Origin: Streptomyces sp. G44
GTDB taxonomy: Bacteria > Actinomycetota > Actinomycetes > Streptomycetales > Streptomycetaceae
Reading direction: 5' to 3'
Assembly (NCBI RefSeq): GCF_016905445.1
Contig: NZ_JAFEXF010000012.1
Span: 1 to 64,000, forward strand
DNA length: 64,000 bases
The notes beneath the pieces are model-generated. The model was not told the origin of the DNA, ran no database searches, and saw only the letters and a program-made list of their open reading frames with translations. This document shows positions 18,175 to 27,777 of the stretch, piece after piece. The position numbers were made by a program, and so were the translations under genes. Numbering within the stretch: the stretch's first letter is position 1; every line of letters begins with the position of its first letter.

Positions 18175-19080
18175 TCACTCGCTGGGGGCGACCATTGACC
18201 CACCCTTGCGCGGTACCGGGCAACCACGGACTCCGGGTACCGGGAAGGAGCCGAGTTCGGCGACATCGTAGCCGTCCGGGTAGCTCTTGATCTCCCAGTT
18301 CTGCCGCGCGTAGTGCGGCGCCCTGCGTGGCGGCATCAGGCGGACGGCGCGCCCGCGCAGCCGCACCGCGCCCCTCACCAGCGAACGCGTGACGGCGCCC
18401 GGCGGTTCGTAACGGAACGCGCGCAGCAAGGGCTCGTCCAGCAGGGCAAGGGTCGCGGAACGCAGCATGGGGGCCAGGGGGTGCGGGTACCAGGAGGCCA
18501 TCAGGTTGAGCGTCGCGTCGGAGACCTCACGCGCACCCTGATCCCAGCCGAAGTTGGCCTCTTCGTACGCGTCGAGGCAGTGCTCGAACTCTTCGTAGGA
18601 ACCCGGGATCTCCTTGATGCCCATGTGCTGCCCGAGTGTGCGGTAGTACGTGGCGGCGGCGACCACCTCGTGACGCGAGAGCCTGCGCCAGCCGTATGAG
18701 TCGATCCATCGCTTGGGCATCACCACGAACGTGCACAGTACGTAGCGCATGTCGGCATTGCTGATGTCGTAACTGCGGTGCATCTGGTTGATGCGACGAA
18801 TGGCGGTGCGGCCCTCGTCGCTTCCGAAACCGTGCTCGACGACGGCGTCGAGGAGCAGAGCCGTGTCGTCGTACCTCTTCTGGGTCCGTTCCGTCAGTTC
18901 GGCGGTCTCGGCCAGCAGTCGGCCGATGCTGGGCACGGCGTAGGTGCGGTAGAGAGCGAGTTCGAGTGCGCGCGTGTAGTCCCACGGAAATTCGAACGCC
19001 GCGGTGAGCCGGTAGATCTCGAAGAAGTCCCTCTCCGGATCCAGTCGCCTGATCTGCTCAAGCCGTTCGAAACGCTTCAC
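18175..19080 (-). CDS. Oxygenase of the MpaB/latex-clearing-protein family (DUF2236)
   Basis: 301 aa from a GTG at 19080, chosen because AAGGGGGA sits 7 nt upstream. The frame is open to 19149 but that extension is poorly supported. The family core is visible: RLTAAFEFPWDYTRALELAL, INQMHRSYDISNADMRYVLC with the conserved His and Tyr/Asp, and GWRRLSRHEVVAAATYYR. Relatives are haem-containing oxygenases such as rubber oxygenase Lcp and fungal MpaB. A haem-dependent oxidation of a hydrophobic substrate is plausible but not shown. No redox partner is adjacent. Confidence 0.75.
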   Translation of the reverse strand: MKRFERLEQIRRLDPERDFFEIYRLTAAFEFPWDYTRALELALYRTYAVPSIGRLLAETAELTERTQKRYDDTALLLDAVVEHGFGSDEGRTAIRRINQMHRSYDISNADMRYVLCTFVVMPKRWIDSYGWRRLSRHEVVAAATYYRTLGQHMGIKEIPGSYEEFEHCLDAYEEANFGWDQGAREVSDATLNLMASWYPHPLAPMLRSATLALLDEPLLRAFRYEPPGAVTRSLVRGAVRLRGRAVRLMPPRRAPHYARQNWEIKSYPDGYDVAELGSFPVPGVRGCPVPRKGGSMVAPSE

Positions 19081-19180
19081 CCGGCAGTCCCCCTTCTGTG
19101 ACCGAAGCACTAACTCTACGTTGGTAAGCGGCAGATGAGGGTTCCGCAACGGTGTCCGTACCGGGGGAAAGGACGATCAC

Positions 19181-19480
19181 ATGTTTGACAGGATCCGCCA
19201 GTTATGGCGCGCCGGCAAGCGCGACGACGACGAGCGCACACAGAGCCCCATGGAGCGCAAGCGCGCCCACAACCTCTTCGAAGCGGCTGCCGTCTACGTG
19301 GCGGCCTGCGCCGAGGACGATCAGGACGAGATGGACAAGGCCACAGGGTGGGTCTCCCCAGAGGCGCTGTCCTTCGGTGTCAGCGAGCTGGCGTGCCGGG
19401 CCGTCATCGCCCTCGCACGGGAACGTGACGAGTCACCGCGGGACGTGGCTCGTACGCTGCTGGGGCTGCCCGCCGCTTGA
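19181..19480 (+). CDS. Small conserved hypothetical protein
   Basis: 99 aa with a GGGGGAAAGGA ribosome site upstream of the ATG. It is predicted soluble and helical, rich in charged residues (RAGKRDDDERTQSPMERKRA), with a C-terminal helix ending ARTLLGLPAA. I do not recognise a family. It is divergent from the MpaB-family gene. Confidence 0.6.
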   Translation: MFDRIRQLWRAGKRDDDERTQSPMERKRAHNLFEAAAVYVAACAEDDQDEMDKATGWVSPEALSFGVSELACRAVIALARERDESPRDVARTLLGLPAA

Positions 19481-19608
19481 GCCGCCGACTGCCCCGACGA
19501 GGTCGGATCAGGGCAGGGCCTCCCCGCATTTCCTGGTCATCCACCTCTCGACGATCTCCGGGGTGGCTGGTTAGGGTGCGCCGACGGATGGAGCGATGGG
19601 AGGCTGGC

Positions 19609-20433
19609 ATGGCCGGGACGGATGACGCTGTCGCCGCTGATGACGACGCGCTGTACGTGCTGACGGCGGCTCTCCTCACGCCCGCGAAGTTCCCCAGCGT
19701 GCTGGGCGACGACTATCCGGAGGCGTGCGCGGCGCTGGGCCTCGCTCCGCTCGCCACCGGGTACGGGCTGGTGCTCGGACAGGACGGCGACGGCGCGCGC
19801 TGGACGGTCGTCGTCGACGACGTGTCGCTCGTGGCCGTGGCGATCGCCTCTTGGGACTGCGGCATGGAGTACGACCTGTCCCCCGACGAGCACACAGTCG
19901 TCGCCGCGCTGCCGGGCTGGCCCCTCGCGGTCGCCGTCGCGGCCCCGGGTGTGCCCGCCCCGCACGACCCGGAGCCGGATCCCGAGGACGGGGACCGGGC
20001 ACCGCTCGCGCCGCCGCAGTCGGACTCGTGGGGCCCGGCTCAACGGCGGCTCGGTGCCGACGAGATAGCGCTACAGTGGGCGGTCTGGCGGGAACAGGTC
20101 GACGACGCCGACTTCACACCGGACAGCTCCCAGGAGACGAGGCCGGCAGGCTCCGCGGGGGCACCGCCGACCGGCGTCCGGCGCGTTCTGGCGGAGGCGC
20201 GGGCCTACCTGAGCACTCCGCCGCCCCTGGGTCGGGTACGGTCCTCCTTCGCCACGGGGGATGCCCGCACGCTGCGCGCCGACGGTCCCGGCTGGTCCTT
20301 GGTCGCCCGGACCGACGACATCGCGTTCGTACTTCTGGATGAGGAGCCCGGCGAAGTGCTGCCGGTGGGCCGTGGGCCCGAACTTCCCTCGCTCCTGGAG
20401 GCTCTGGACAGGATGGCGGTCCGCCCTGCCTGA
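19609..20433 (+). CDS. Conserved hypothetical protein
   Basis: 274 aa from the ATG at 19609, where GGGAGG lies 5-6 nt upstream; an ATG at 19588 is less likely. It looks like two related alpha/beta halves: LAPLATGYGLVLGQDGDGAR with WTVVVDDVSLVAVAIASWDC in the first, and GPGWSLVARTDDIAFVLLDE in the second. The halves are separated by a Pro/Asp/Glu-rich linker (about residues 110-170). No catalytic motif or membrane segment is apparent and I cannot assign a function. Confidence 0.65.
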   Translation: MAGTDDAVAADDDALYVLTAALLTPAKFPSVLGDDYPEACAALGLAPLATGYGLVLGQDGDGARWTVVVDDVSLVAVAIASWDCGMEYDLSPDEHTVVAALPGWPLAVAVAAPGVPAPHDPEPDPEDGDRAPLAPPQSDSWGPAQRRLGADEIALQWAVWREQVDDADFTPDSSQETRPAGSAGAPPTGVRRVLAEARAYLSTPPPLGRVRSSFATGDARTLRADGPGWSLVARTDDIAFVLLDEEPGEVLPVGRGPELPSLLEALDRMAVRPA

Positions 20434-20545
20434 GCAGGCCGCGCCGACATGCTGGCTCGCGCGGCGGACTGTCCGGTCCGCTCGCGGAACCAACGTTGGC
20501 CGGCCCGCGAGCCAATGGGGACATGGAAGCCGCACAGCGACGATC

Positions 20546-20728
20546 TCAGCGGCCGAGCTCCTTGCGTGTGACGCGGCGCAGCCTGTGCCGCTGCCCTGAA
20601 TCGAGTGTCAGATAGGCCGCCGCGGGGACTCCGAGCACAATCAATAGCGCCGCCCACCAGGGCAACCAGATCATCATGAGGAGCCCGGCCGCCACACCTC
20701 CTGCGGCGATCTTCGCGTTCGTCGACAT
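20546..20728 (-). CDS. Small membrane protein
   Basis: 60 aa from the ATG at 20728 with GGAGG 7 nt upstream. It has two adjacent hydrophobic segments (IAAGGVAAGLLMMIWLPWW and ALLIVLGVPAAAYLTL) and a basic tail (RHRLRRVTRKELGR), so it is a double-pass or hairpin membrane protein with a cytoplasmic C terminus. Function unknown. Confidence 0.65.
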   Translation of the reverse strand: MSTNAKIAAGGVAAGLLMMIWLPWWAALLIVLGVPAAAYLTLDSGQRHRLRRVTRKELGR

Positions 20729-20857
20729 TCTGTCGCCTCCTTCGCGGCTGGCGCCGCTCTCTGTCTGGGACAACGGCATCGGGCGTCGGACGGTTCCTGA
20801 TCGCAACCCTGAGAGAACCCTGAGTCGGCCCCCTACTGCCTACGCGACTCGCAACTG

Positions 20858-21913
20858 CTACTCGACTCGCAGGGGCTCGCCGACTTCGTACATGTGACGC
20901 AGCACCTGACGGTAGGAGTCGACGAATCCGGCTTCCGCGTACGACATGCCCACCGCGGCACAGTGGGCGCGCACGACCGGCTGGGCGAGTCGCAGGTGGG
21001 GGCGGGGCATGCTGGGAAACAGGTGATGCTCGATCTGGTAGTTGAGCCCGCCAAGGAACCAGTCGGTGAGCAGGCCGCCGCGTATGTTGCGGGAAGTGAG
21101 CACCTGGCGGCGCAGATGCCCCCAACGCTCGCCCTCCGGGTCGGGCATCTCCATGCCCTTGTGGTTGGGTGCGAAGGCGAGTCCGAGGTGCAGGCCGAAC
21201 AGTGCCTGATGGACGGCGGCGAAAGCGATCGCGTGAGCGAGAGGCATGGCGGCCAGCAGGAGCGTCACATACCCGACGAGGTGGGCGACGAGGAGTGCCC
21301 CTTCCACCACGCGCCCTTGGGGCGACTGCCGGCGCAAATCCTGAAAGCCGTAGATCTTCATGGCTATGCCCTGGAGCAGTGTCAGCGGGAAGAACAGCCA
21401 GGCCTGGTTGCGGGTGAGCCAACGCCGGAAACCCACACGGACCCTCGCCTGCTGGCTGGTCCACACGAGGACATCCGCGGCGACATCGGGGTCCTTCTCG
21501 ACGTGGTTGGGGTTGGCGTGGTGCCTGTTGTGCTTGTCGTTCCACCAGGCCGAGCTCATCCCGAGCAGCAGGTTGCCGTGTACGAGGCCGAGGGCCCGGC
21601 TGACGGACCGGTTGCCGGTGATCTGCGAATGCCCCGCATCGTGGCCGATGAAGGCCGTCCTGGCGCACAGGATGGAGAGGACGGGGGCCAGCAGCAGCAC
21701 CCACCACGACGCTCCGATGAAGAACATTCCGGTGCCCACGGCGATCAGAGCCAGGGCATTGGTCGCGATGGAGCGCGTGTACCAGCCGATTCGGCGGTCC
21801 AAGAGCCCCTGCTCCTTGACGGTGCGCAGGAGGGGCGCGAAAGCACTTCCGGCGGACTGCTTGCCGGCTGTGGCCGGGGGCCGTTCCGCGACAGCTGTTG
21901 CGACCTGGGGCAT
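20858..21913 (-). CDS. Membrane fatty acid (acyl-CoA/acyl-lipid) desaturase
   Basis: 351 aa from the ATG at 21913 (GGAGACC upstream). The three His boxes of membrane di-iron desaturases are present: HDAGH (91-95), HNRHH (128-132) and QIEHH near residue 296. The Gln in the third box is typical of front-end desaturases. Hydrophobic stretches flank the boxes (about 48-85 and 190-240). The enzyme would introduce a double bond into fatty acyl chains using O2 and an electron donor. No fused cytochrome b5 is present and no ferredoxin is adjacent. It is divergent from the SNF2 gene, with two strong hairpins between them. Confidence 0.88.
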   Translation of the reverse strand: MPQVATAVAERPPATAGKQSAGSAFAPLLRTVKEQGLLDRRIGWYTRSIATNALALIAVGTGMFFIGASWWVLLLAPVLSILCARTAFIGHDAGHSQITGNRSVSRALGLVHGNLLLGMSSAWWNDKHNRHHANPNHVEKDPDVAADVLVWTSQQARVRVGFRRWLTRNQAWLFFPLTLLQGIAMKIYGFQDLRRQSPQGRVVEGALLVAHLVGYVTLLLAAMPLAHAIAFAAVHQALFGLHLGLAFAPNHKGMEMPDPEGERWGHLRRQVLTSRNIRGGLLTDWFLGGLNYQIEHHLFPSMPRPHLRLAQPVVRAHCAAVGMSYAEAGFVDSYRQVLRHMYEVGEPLRVE

Positions 21914-21987
21914 GGGCGGGTCTCCGGTCTCCGTGATGACGGGGCTTGACCTGTCACAACGTACGGATCGGTGACCTGCGGCAACCA

Positions 21988-22055
21988 TGGCGCCACCCCC
22001 CGTGTTGCAGCGGGGGGTGGCGCCACGAGAGAGGGGGGTTGGCTACACCCCCCTC
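21988..22055. promoter_or_regulatory. Two consecutive perfect hairpins between divergent genes
   Basis: Inverted repeat 1 has 15-bp perfect arms (21988-22002 and 22011-22025, arm TGGCGCCACCCCCCG) with an 8-nt loop. Inverted repeat 2 has 9-bp perfect arms (22031-22039 and 22047-22055, arm GAGGGGGGT) with a 7-nt loop. They lie in the leader between the desaturase and SNF2 genes, so they may act as operators, a transcription barrier or RNA structures. No U-tract follows either one. Confidence 0.7.
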
Positions 22056-22166
22056 GTTCGAGAAGTGACCGGGATCACTGCCCACACCGCCTCGCGCAGC
22101 CCACGAGATGATGTACTCTCGGCCGCTCCGATCTCAGTAGTCAAACTTGAGGAATGCGCCATCGCT

Positions 22167-25046
22167 GTGCACCCACTCCCTGTCGTCTCCCTCGACGAGA
22201 TTTCTCAACTCTCGCGCTGTTCCGTTCTCTTCGTGCCCGCCGACCCCGCACGCGGCGGCCGGGTCGCCTTCTGGCGCCCGGACGGCACCGAACCGCCGTC
22301 GGTCGTTGACGGCACCTGCGAGAAGCTTCCAATCGCCCTCCCGGGGGACGACGGTGTCGAACTGGGCGCCGTGCACGCGGTGCTGCTGCCCGTACGCGCC
22401 GCATTGCCGGTCCTCACGCGCGCGCGTGCCGCGTCGGGAGCCCACCCGACGGCTGTCTTCTGGGGGGCGGCAGGGGTCCTCGCCTTGCAGTTCGCCGCTC
22501 GCGGTCTGCTGCTGCCGGGGCTGACGGCCACCGACCACGACGCATGGCGCGCGGGTCCGTTGGGGGCGCAGGATCTACAGAGACTGCGTGAACTCGCCGC
22601 GGCGATGCCGCCGGCTGCCCACGCCATGCCGTTGGACGGCGGCACACCGCTGCGGCTGCCCGAGCCGGAGCGGCTGCTGCGCCAGTTCCTCGACGCCGTG
22701 GCCGACACGCTGCCGCGCTCCCCCGCCGCCGTGCCGGCCACGGGCAAGCCGGTCTTCGCGTCCCCGGAGCCGCAGCACGTTCCCGAGCAGCGGGCGTGGG
22801 CCGCGGACGTGGCGGCGGGGCACGACGCGGGGGTCCGGATCTCGCTGCGCGTGGAGATCCCCGGCCTCGTCTCGGTCACCGAGGACGGAACCCGGCTTTT
22901 ATTCCGTGCCGTGCTGCAACTGCACAGCGTCAGCGATCCCTCCCTTGTCGCCGACGCAGCCGAAGTGTGGGCCGGGACCGGCTCGACCGCGCAAGCCTTC
23001 GGGGCACGCTCACGCATGGACGCCCTCCTGGCGCTGCGTCGCGCCACGCGCGCGTGGCCTCCGCTCGCCCCGCTGCTCTCGGCGACCGTGCCCGACGCGA
23101 TCGAGCTCGCCGACGAGGAAGTGACCGAACTCCTGGGCGAAGGGTCCCGGATGCTGGCGGTCGCGGGCATCGACGTGCACTGGCCCAAGGAGCTGGCACG
23201 CGGTCTCACCGCGCGTGCCGTCATCGGTCCGCCGGACGACGAGCTGCTGGGCGGCGGGAAGAGCCCTGACAAGTTGTCCTCGGACACGCCGTCGTTCCTC
23301 TCCGCCGACGCCCTGCTCGCGTTCAACTGGCGCTACGCGCTTGGTGACCAGCAGCTGACGCGCGACGAGCTGGACCGCCTCGCCGAGTCGAGCCGCCCCG
23401 TGGTGCGCCTGCGTGACCAGTGGGTGCTGGTCGACCCGGAAGAGGTCCGCCGCGCCCGCGACCAGCAAGACCGCAAGGTCACCCCGATCGACGCTCTCAG
23501 CGCCGCCCTGACGGGCACCACCGAGGTCGCGGGACGCCCCGTCGAGGTAGAACCCACGGGTTGGCTCGCCACCCTGCGTGAGCGCCTCGCGGACCCGGAG
23601 GGCATGGAGCCCGTCGGTCAGCCCGAAGCGCTCGCCGCGGAACTTCGCGACTACCAGCTGCGCGGCCTGAACTGGCTGGCGCGGATGACCTCGCTCGGTC
23701 TCGGCGGCTGTCTCGCCGACGACATGGGGCTCGGCAAGACGATCACGCTGATCTCGCTGCACCTGCACCGTCAGGCCAAGAAGGACACCGCGGGTCCCAC
23801 CCTGGTCGTCTGCCCGACATCGCTGATGGGGAACTGGCAGCGGGAGATTGAGAAGTTCGCACCAGGCACGCGCGTACGGCGGTTCCACGGAGCCCAGCGC
23901 AGCTTGGAGGGTCTGGAGGACGGCGAGTTCGTGCTCACGACATACGGCACGATGCGGCTCGACACGGAGCGGCTGGGCCAGACCTCCTGGGGCATGGTCG
24001 TCGCCGATGAGGCGCAGCACGTCAAGAATCCGTACTCGGCGACCGCGAAGCAGCTGCGTGCCATCAGCACACGCGCGCGCGTGGCGCTCACCGGCACCCC
24101 CGTGGAGAACAACCTCTCCGAGCTGTGGGCCATCCTCGACTGGACCACTCCCGGCCTGCTCGGCAAGCTCGGCGCCTTCCGCACGCGCTACGCCAAGGCG
24201 GTGGAGGGCGGCGCGGATCCCGGCGCCGCCGAGCGGCTCGGGCAGCTCGTACGTCCGTTCCTGCTGCGCCGGCGCAAGTCGGACCCGGGGATCGCGCCCG
24301 AGTTGCCGCCGAAGACAGAGACCGACCGCGCCGTCTCGCTCAGCGCGGAACAAGCGGGCCTCTACGAAGCAGTGGTGCGAGAGACCCTCGCGGAGATCTC
24401 CGGGGCCGACGGTTTCGCGCGGCGCGGGCTGATCGTCAAGCTCCTCACCGGCCTCAAGCAGATCTGCAACCACCCCGCGCAGTACCTCAAGGAGGACAAG
24501 CCACGGATCCCAGGCCGCTCCGGAAAGCTGGAGCTGCTCGACGAGCTGCTCGACACGATCCTCGCCGAGGAGGCGAGCGTGCTCGTCTTCACGCAGTACG
24601 TCCAGATGGCACGGCTCATCGAACAGCACCTGGCGAGCCGCGGTGTCCCCTCGCAATTCCTGCACGGAGGCACGTCCGTCCCGGAGCGTGAAGCGATGGT
24701 GCAGCGCTTCCAGGACGGTGAGGTGCCGGTCTTCCTGCTGTCCCTGAAGGCGGCGGGGACTGGCTTGAACCTCACCCGCGCCGAGCATGTCGTGCACTAC
24801 GACCGCTGGTGGAACCCCGCCGTCGAGGCGCAGGCCACCGACCGTGCGTACCGCATCGGGCAGACCCGGCCGGTGCAGGTGCACCGGCTGATCGCCGAGG
24901 GCACGATCGAGGATCGTATCGCCGACATGCTGTTGCGCAAACGGGAGTTGGCCGATGCCGTCCTCGGTTCGGGCGAGGCCGGTCTGACCGAGCTGACCGA
25001 CGCCGAGCTGGCGGACCTGGTGGAGCTGCGAGGGGGCACGCGATGA
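22167..25046 (+). CDS. SNF2/Rad54-family DEAD/DEAH helicase-like ATPase
   Basis: About 959 aa from a GTG at 22167 (GAGGAA 12 nt upstream); the frame remains open through the hairpin region but that is unlikely to be coding. The N-terminal half is a regulatory region found in bacterial SNF2 proteins. The C-terminal half has the ATPase motifs: LADDMGLGKTITLISL (Lys near 524), VVADEAQHVKN (DEAQ near 614), ALTGTPVENNLSELW, LKAAGTGLNL and QATDRAYRIGQ. These proteins move along double-stranded DNA and remodel bound proteins. It overlaps the SWIM gene by 4 nt, so the two probably act together. Confidence 0.9.
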   Translation: MHPLPVVSLDEISQLSRCSVLFVPADPARGGRVAFWRPDGTEPPSVVDGTCEKLPIALPGDDGVELGAVHAVLLPVRAALPVLTRARAASGAHPTAVFWGAAGVLALQFAARGLLLPGLTATDHDAWRAGPLGAQDLQRLRELAAAMPPAAHAMPLDGGTPLRLPEPERLLRQFLDAVADTLPRSPAAVPATGKPVFASPEPQHVPEQRAWAADVAAGHDAGVRISLRVEIPGLVSVTEDGTRLLFRAVLQLHSVSDPSLVADAAEVWAGTGSTAQAFGARSRMDALLALRRATRAWPPLAPLLSATVPDAIELADEEVTELLGEGSRMLAVAGIDVHWPKELARGLTARAVIGPPDDELLGGGKSPDKLSSDTPSFLSADALLAFNWRYALGDQQLTRDELDRLAESSRPVVRLRDQWVLVDPEEVRRARDQQDRKVTPIDALSAALTGTTEVAGRPVEVEPTGWLATLRERLADPEGMEPVGQPEALAAELRDYQLRGLNWLARMTSLGLGGCLADDMGLGKTITLISLHLHRQAKKDTAGPTLVVCPTSLMGNWQREIEKFAPGTRVRRFHGAQRSLEGLEDGEFVLTTYGTMRLDTERLGQTSWGMVVADEAQHVKNPYSATAKQLRAISTRARVALTGTPVENNLSELWAILDWTTPGLLGKLGAFRTRYAKAVEGGADPGAAERLGQLVRPFLLRRRKSDPGIAPELPPKTETDRAVSLSAEQAGLYEAVVRETLAEISGADGFARRGLIVKLLTGLKQICNHPAQYLKEDKPRIPGRSGKLELLDELLDTILAEEASVLVFTQYVQMARLIEQHLASRGVPSQFLHGGTSVPEREAMVQRFQDGEVPVFLLSLKAAGTGLNLTRAEHVVHYDRWWNPAVEAQATDRAYRIGQTRPVQVHRLIAEGTIEDRIADMLLRKRELADAVLGSGEAGLTELTDAELADLVELRGGTR

Positions 25047-26371
25047 GTGACATCCATGACGAGACATACGGGGCCGGGAACGGCCGCAAGCACGCCGACG
25101 GGATGGCGGACGAGCGTACGTTCGAAGCTTTGCCGCCGCCGCACGGGCGCGGCTTCGCGCAGACCTGGTGGGGCCAGGCCTGGATGAAGGCGTTGGAGGA
25201 CACGGCTCTGGACCTCGCTCAGCTCAAGGCCGGGCGCCGGCTCGCGCGCGCGGGGGCCGTGGGAGCGGTGTCGGTGCGGCCCGGCCGGATAACCGCGGTC
25301 GTCAAGGACCCCGACGGCACTCCGCACCGCTCCGATGTGCTGTTGCAGGAGCTGGGCCCGGACGAGTGGGACCGCTTCCTGACGATGGCCATTGAGCGTG
25401 CCGGGCACATCGCGGCGCTCCTTGACCGGGATATGCCGCCGCATCTGGTGGAGGACTCCGCGGCGGCAGGCGTCGAACTCCTGCCCGGCATCGGCGACCT
25501 GGAGCCCTCGTGTGACTGTGAGGCGTGGGACCACTGCGGACACACGGCCGCACTCTGCTACCAGGTGGCGCGGCTGCTCGACCAGGACCCCTTCGTGCTC
25601 CTGCTGATGCGGGGCCGTGGAGAGCGTGAGCTCCTCGACGAGCTGCACGAGCGCAGCGTGGCACGTGCCGAGGCACCGGAGGCTGGTGCTGGTGGAGAGG
25701 CCGAGGACAGTGCTCCGGAGGGCGTCAGCGCCGCGGAGGCGTACGCGGACGGTGCCATCCTGCCTCCGTTGCCCGCGCTGCCCTCGTTGCCGCCCGAGCC
25801 GGGTCTGCCGCCGGCTCTCGACACAGAAGAGGAGCCGGCGCAGGGGCTCGATGTGGCCGCCTTGGAGTTCCTGGCGGCGCAGGCGGCCGCCGAGGCGTAC
25901 CGCCTGTTGGCCGAGGCACTTGCTCCCGGCCATGAACGGCACGTCGTCGAGCCGGAATTGACCGTGAGCGAGGACGCCGTACGCCTGGCTGCCGCGACCC
26001 CGGGGCCCACCATCGAGGCCCGGCTCGCGGCGGTCTCCGAGCGCGGACGTGATGGCCTCGCTCTCGCCGTACAGGCCTGGCGGTACGGGGGCCGAGCCGC
26101 GCTGCGTGTACTCGAAGAGGAGTGGACCCCCAGGGAGGCCTCGCTGGCACGCGCGCGTGCCGCGCTTGAAGCGGCCTGGGAAGAGGGCGAGCGCCCCCGA
26201 CTGCGGATGGCCCGCAATCGGTGGACCGTGGTCGGCGCGGACGTGCAGCTGCGCCAAGGGCAGGACGGCCGTTGGTGGCCCTATCGCAAGGACCGTGGCC
26301 GCTGGACCCCGGCGGGACCGGCGGCCCATGATCCAGCGACCGCCCTGGCCACGGCGAGCGGCAGCGAGTGA
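25043..26371 (+). CDS. SWIM zinc-finger protein, SNF2 partner
   Basis: 442 aa, start overlapping the SNF2 stop (ATGA). The SWIM finger CxCxnCxH is seen as C157, C159, C165 and H167 (CDCEAWDHCGH). It is preceded by a conserved N-terminal module (RGFAQTWWGQAWMKALEDTA) typical of bacterial SWIM proteins. An acidic, proline-rich linker (about residues 215-265) leads to a helical C-terminal part. SWIM domains bind DNA or proteins. The fused operon order SNF2-SWIM is common in actinobacteria and suggests a chromatin- or repair-related complex. Confidence 0.85.
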   Translation: MSDIHDETYGAGNGRKHADGMADERTFEALPPPHGRGFAQTWWGQAWMKALEDTALDLAQLKAGRRLARAGAVGAVSVRPGRITAVVKDPDGTPHRSDVLLQELGPDEWDRFLTMAIERAGHIAALLDRDMPPHLVEDSAAAGVELLPGIGDLEPSCDCEAWDHCGHTAALCYQVARLLDQDPFVLLLMRGRGERELLDELHERSVARAEAPEAGAGGEAEDSAPEGVSAAEAYADGAILPPLPALPSLPPEPGLPPALDTEEEPAQGLDVAALEFLAAQAAAEAYRLLAEALAPGHERHVVEPELTVSEDAVRLAAATPGPTIEARLAAVSERGRDGLALAVQAWRYGGRAALRVLEEEWTPREASLARARAALEAAWEEGERPRLRMARNRWTVVGADVQLRQGQDGRWWPYRKDRGRWTPAGPAAHDPATALATASGSE

Positions 26372-26437
26372 CAAGGGGGCGCTCGGTTCGCGCGTGAATC
26401 GGTTACCGGTGGGCAGACGAGGGGCGCGCGGGGCGGT

Positions 26438-27652
26438 TCAGGCGGCCTGTGGCGGCACGTCGGTATGACCGACCGGTCGGTGCGCTCCGCCGCGCGCGCC
26501 CAGGAGGTGATCCATGGCCAGCTGATCGAGGCGCTCGAAGGCCATCCCACGCGCGGCGGCCACCTCCACGTCGAAGGCCTCGTAGGCGCTCCGGTCGGTG
26601 AGCAGTGCGGAGAGCCCGTCCTCGGCCGTGGGGAGCGCCAACTCGTCGAGCCGCGAAGCGCTGAGCGCTTCGCGCACCTCGGGGTCGGCGCGGAAAGCGG
26701 CGGCCCGCTCCCGCAGGATCAGGTAGTTGCGCATGCAGCCGGCGGCCGACGCCCACACTCCCTCGTAGTCCTCCGTGCGAGGCGGCTTGAAGTCGAAGTG
26801 CCGTGGGCCCTCGTAACCGCCCCTCTCCAGGAGGTCCACCAACCAGAAGGCACTGCGCAGATCTCCGGCACCGAACCGCAGGTCCTGGTCATACTTGATG
26901 CCGGTCTGGCCGTTGAGGTCGACGTGGAAGAGCTTGTCCGCCCAGAGTGCTTGCGCGACGGAGTGCGGAAAGTTCAGCCCCGCCATCTGCTCGTGGCCCA
27001 CTTCGGGGTTGACGCCGAACAGCTCGGGCCTCTCCAGGTGCTCGATGAAGGCGAGGGCATGGCCGACGGTCGGCAGGAGGATGTCGCCGCGCGGCTCGTT
27101 CGGCTTCGGCTCGATCGCGAAGCGCAGGTCGTACCCCTGTGAGGTGACGTACTCGGCGAGCAGGTCGAAGGCCTCCTTCATCCGATCGAGCGCATCGCGT
27201 ACATCCTTCGCGGCGCCGGACTCCGCCCCCTCCCTGCCGCCCCACGCCACGTAGGTCCGCGCGCCCAGCTCCGCCGCCAGGTCGATGTTGCGGATCGTCT
27301 TGCGCAGCGCGTAACGCCGTACGTCCCGGTCGTTGGCGGTGAAAGCGCCGTCCTTGAAGACGGGGTGGGTGAAGAGGTTCGTGGTCGCCATGGGCACGAC
27401 CAAGCCGGTCGCGTCCAGCGCCTGCCGGAAGCGCTTGATGTGGCCTTCCCGCTCCGTGTCGGACGACCCGTACGGGATGAGGTCGTCGTCATGGAAGGTC
27501 ACTCCATAGGCGCCCAGTTCGGCAAGGCGGCGTACCGAGTCGGAGGGGTCGAGTGCGCTGCGGGTGGCGTCGCCGAACGGATCACGACCCTGCCAGCCGA
27601 CGGTCCACAGACCGAAGCTGAACTTGTCCTCAGGAGTGGGCTGGTAGTTCAT
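26438..27652 (-). CDS. xylA: Xylose isomerase
   Basis: 404 aa. The TIM-barrel enzyme converts D-xylose to D-xylulose (and glucose to fructose) with two divalent metals. Hallmarks are [28 protein letters not shown] (catalytic His), [24 protein letters not shown] (metal Glu), [11 protein letters not shown] and [19 protein letters not shown]. Streptomyces XylA usually ends soon after LLGARG. Here about 14 extra residues ([16 protein letters not shown]) follow. It is divergent from xylB, sharing a 125-nt control region. Confidence 0.95.
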   Translation of the reverse strand: MNYQPTPEDKFSFGLWTVGWQGRDPFGDATRSALDPSDSVRRLAELGAYGVTFHDDDLIPYGSSDTEREGHIKRFRQALDATGLVVPMATTNLFTHPVFKDGAFTANDRDVRRYALRKTIRNIDLAAELGARTYVAWGGREGAESGAAKDVRDALDRMKEAFDLLAEYVTSQGYDLRFAIEPKPNEPRGDILLPTVGHALAFIEHLERPELFGVNPEVGHEQMAGLNFPHSVAQALWADKLFHVDLNGQTGIKYDQDLRFGAGDLRSAFWLVDLLERGGYEGPRHFDFKPPRTEDYEGVWASAAGCMRNYLILRERAAAFRADPEVREALSASRLDELALPTAEDGLSALLTDRSAYEAFDVEVAAARGMAFERLDQLAMDHLLGARGGAHRPVGHTDVPPQAA

Positions 27653-27777
27653 GTGCGGCTCCTCCTCGACTATTTCGTCATGGCCCTTTACAAATTAGTA
27701 TCCGAGGGCGCCTCTGGGAAGGTCATGGAAGAAACTCCGGGGCATACCCGGGGAGAGCCGCAGGAACGGAGACCCAT
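27653..27777. promoter_or_regulatory. xylA-xylB divergent control region
   Basis: This 125-nt gap between divergent xylose genes must hold both promoters. It contains an unusually AT-rich core (TTTACAAATTAGTATC near 27688-27705) that is a natural candidate for the binding site of the ROK repressor encoded downstream of xylB. The operator is inferred and was not matched to a known site. Confidence 0.5.

Noticed and set aside
23010-25067. A 685-codon minus-strand frame
   Set aside because: Antisense to the SNF2 ATPase, with no recognisable domain of its own.
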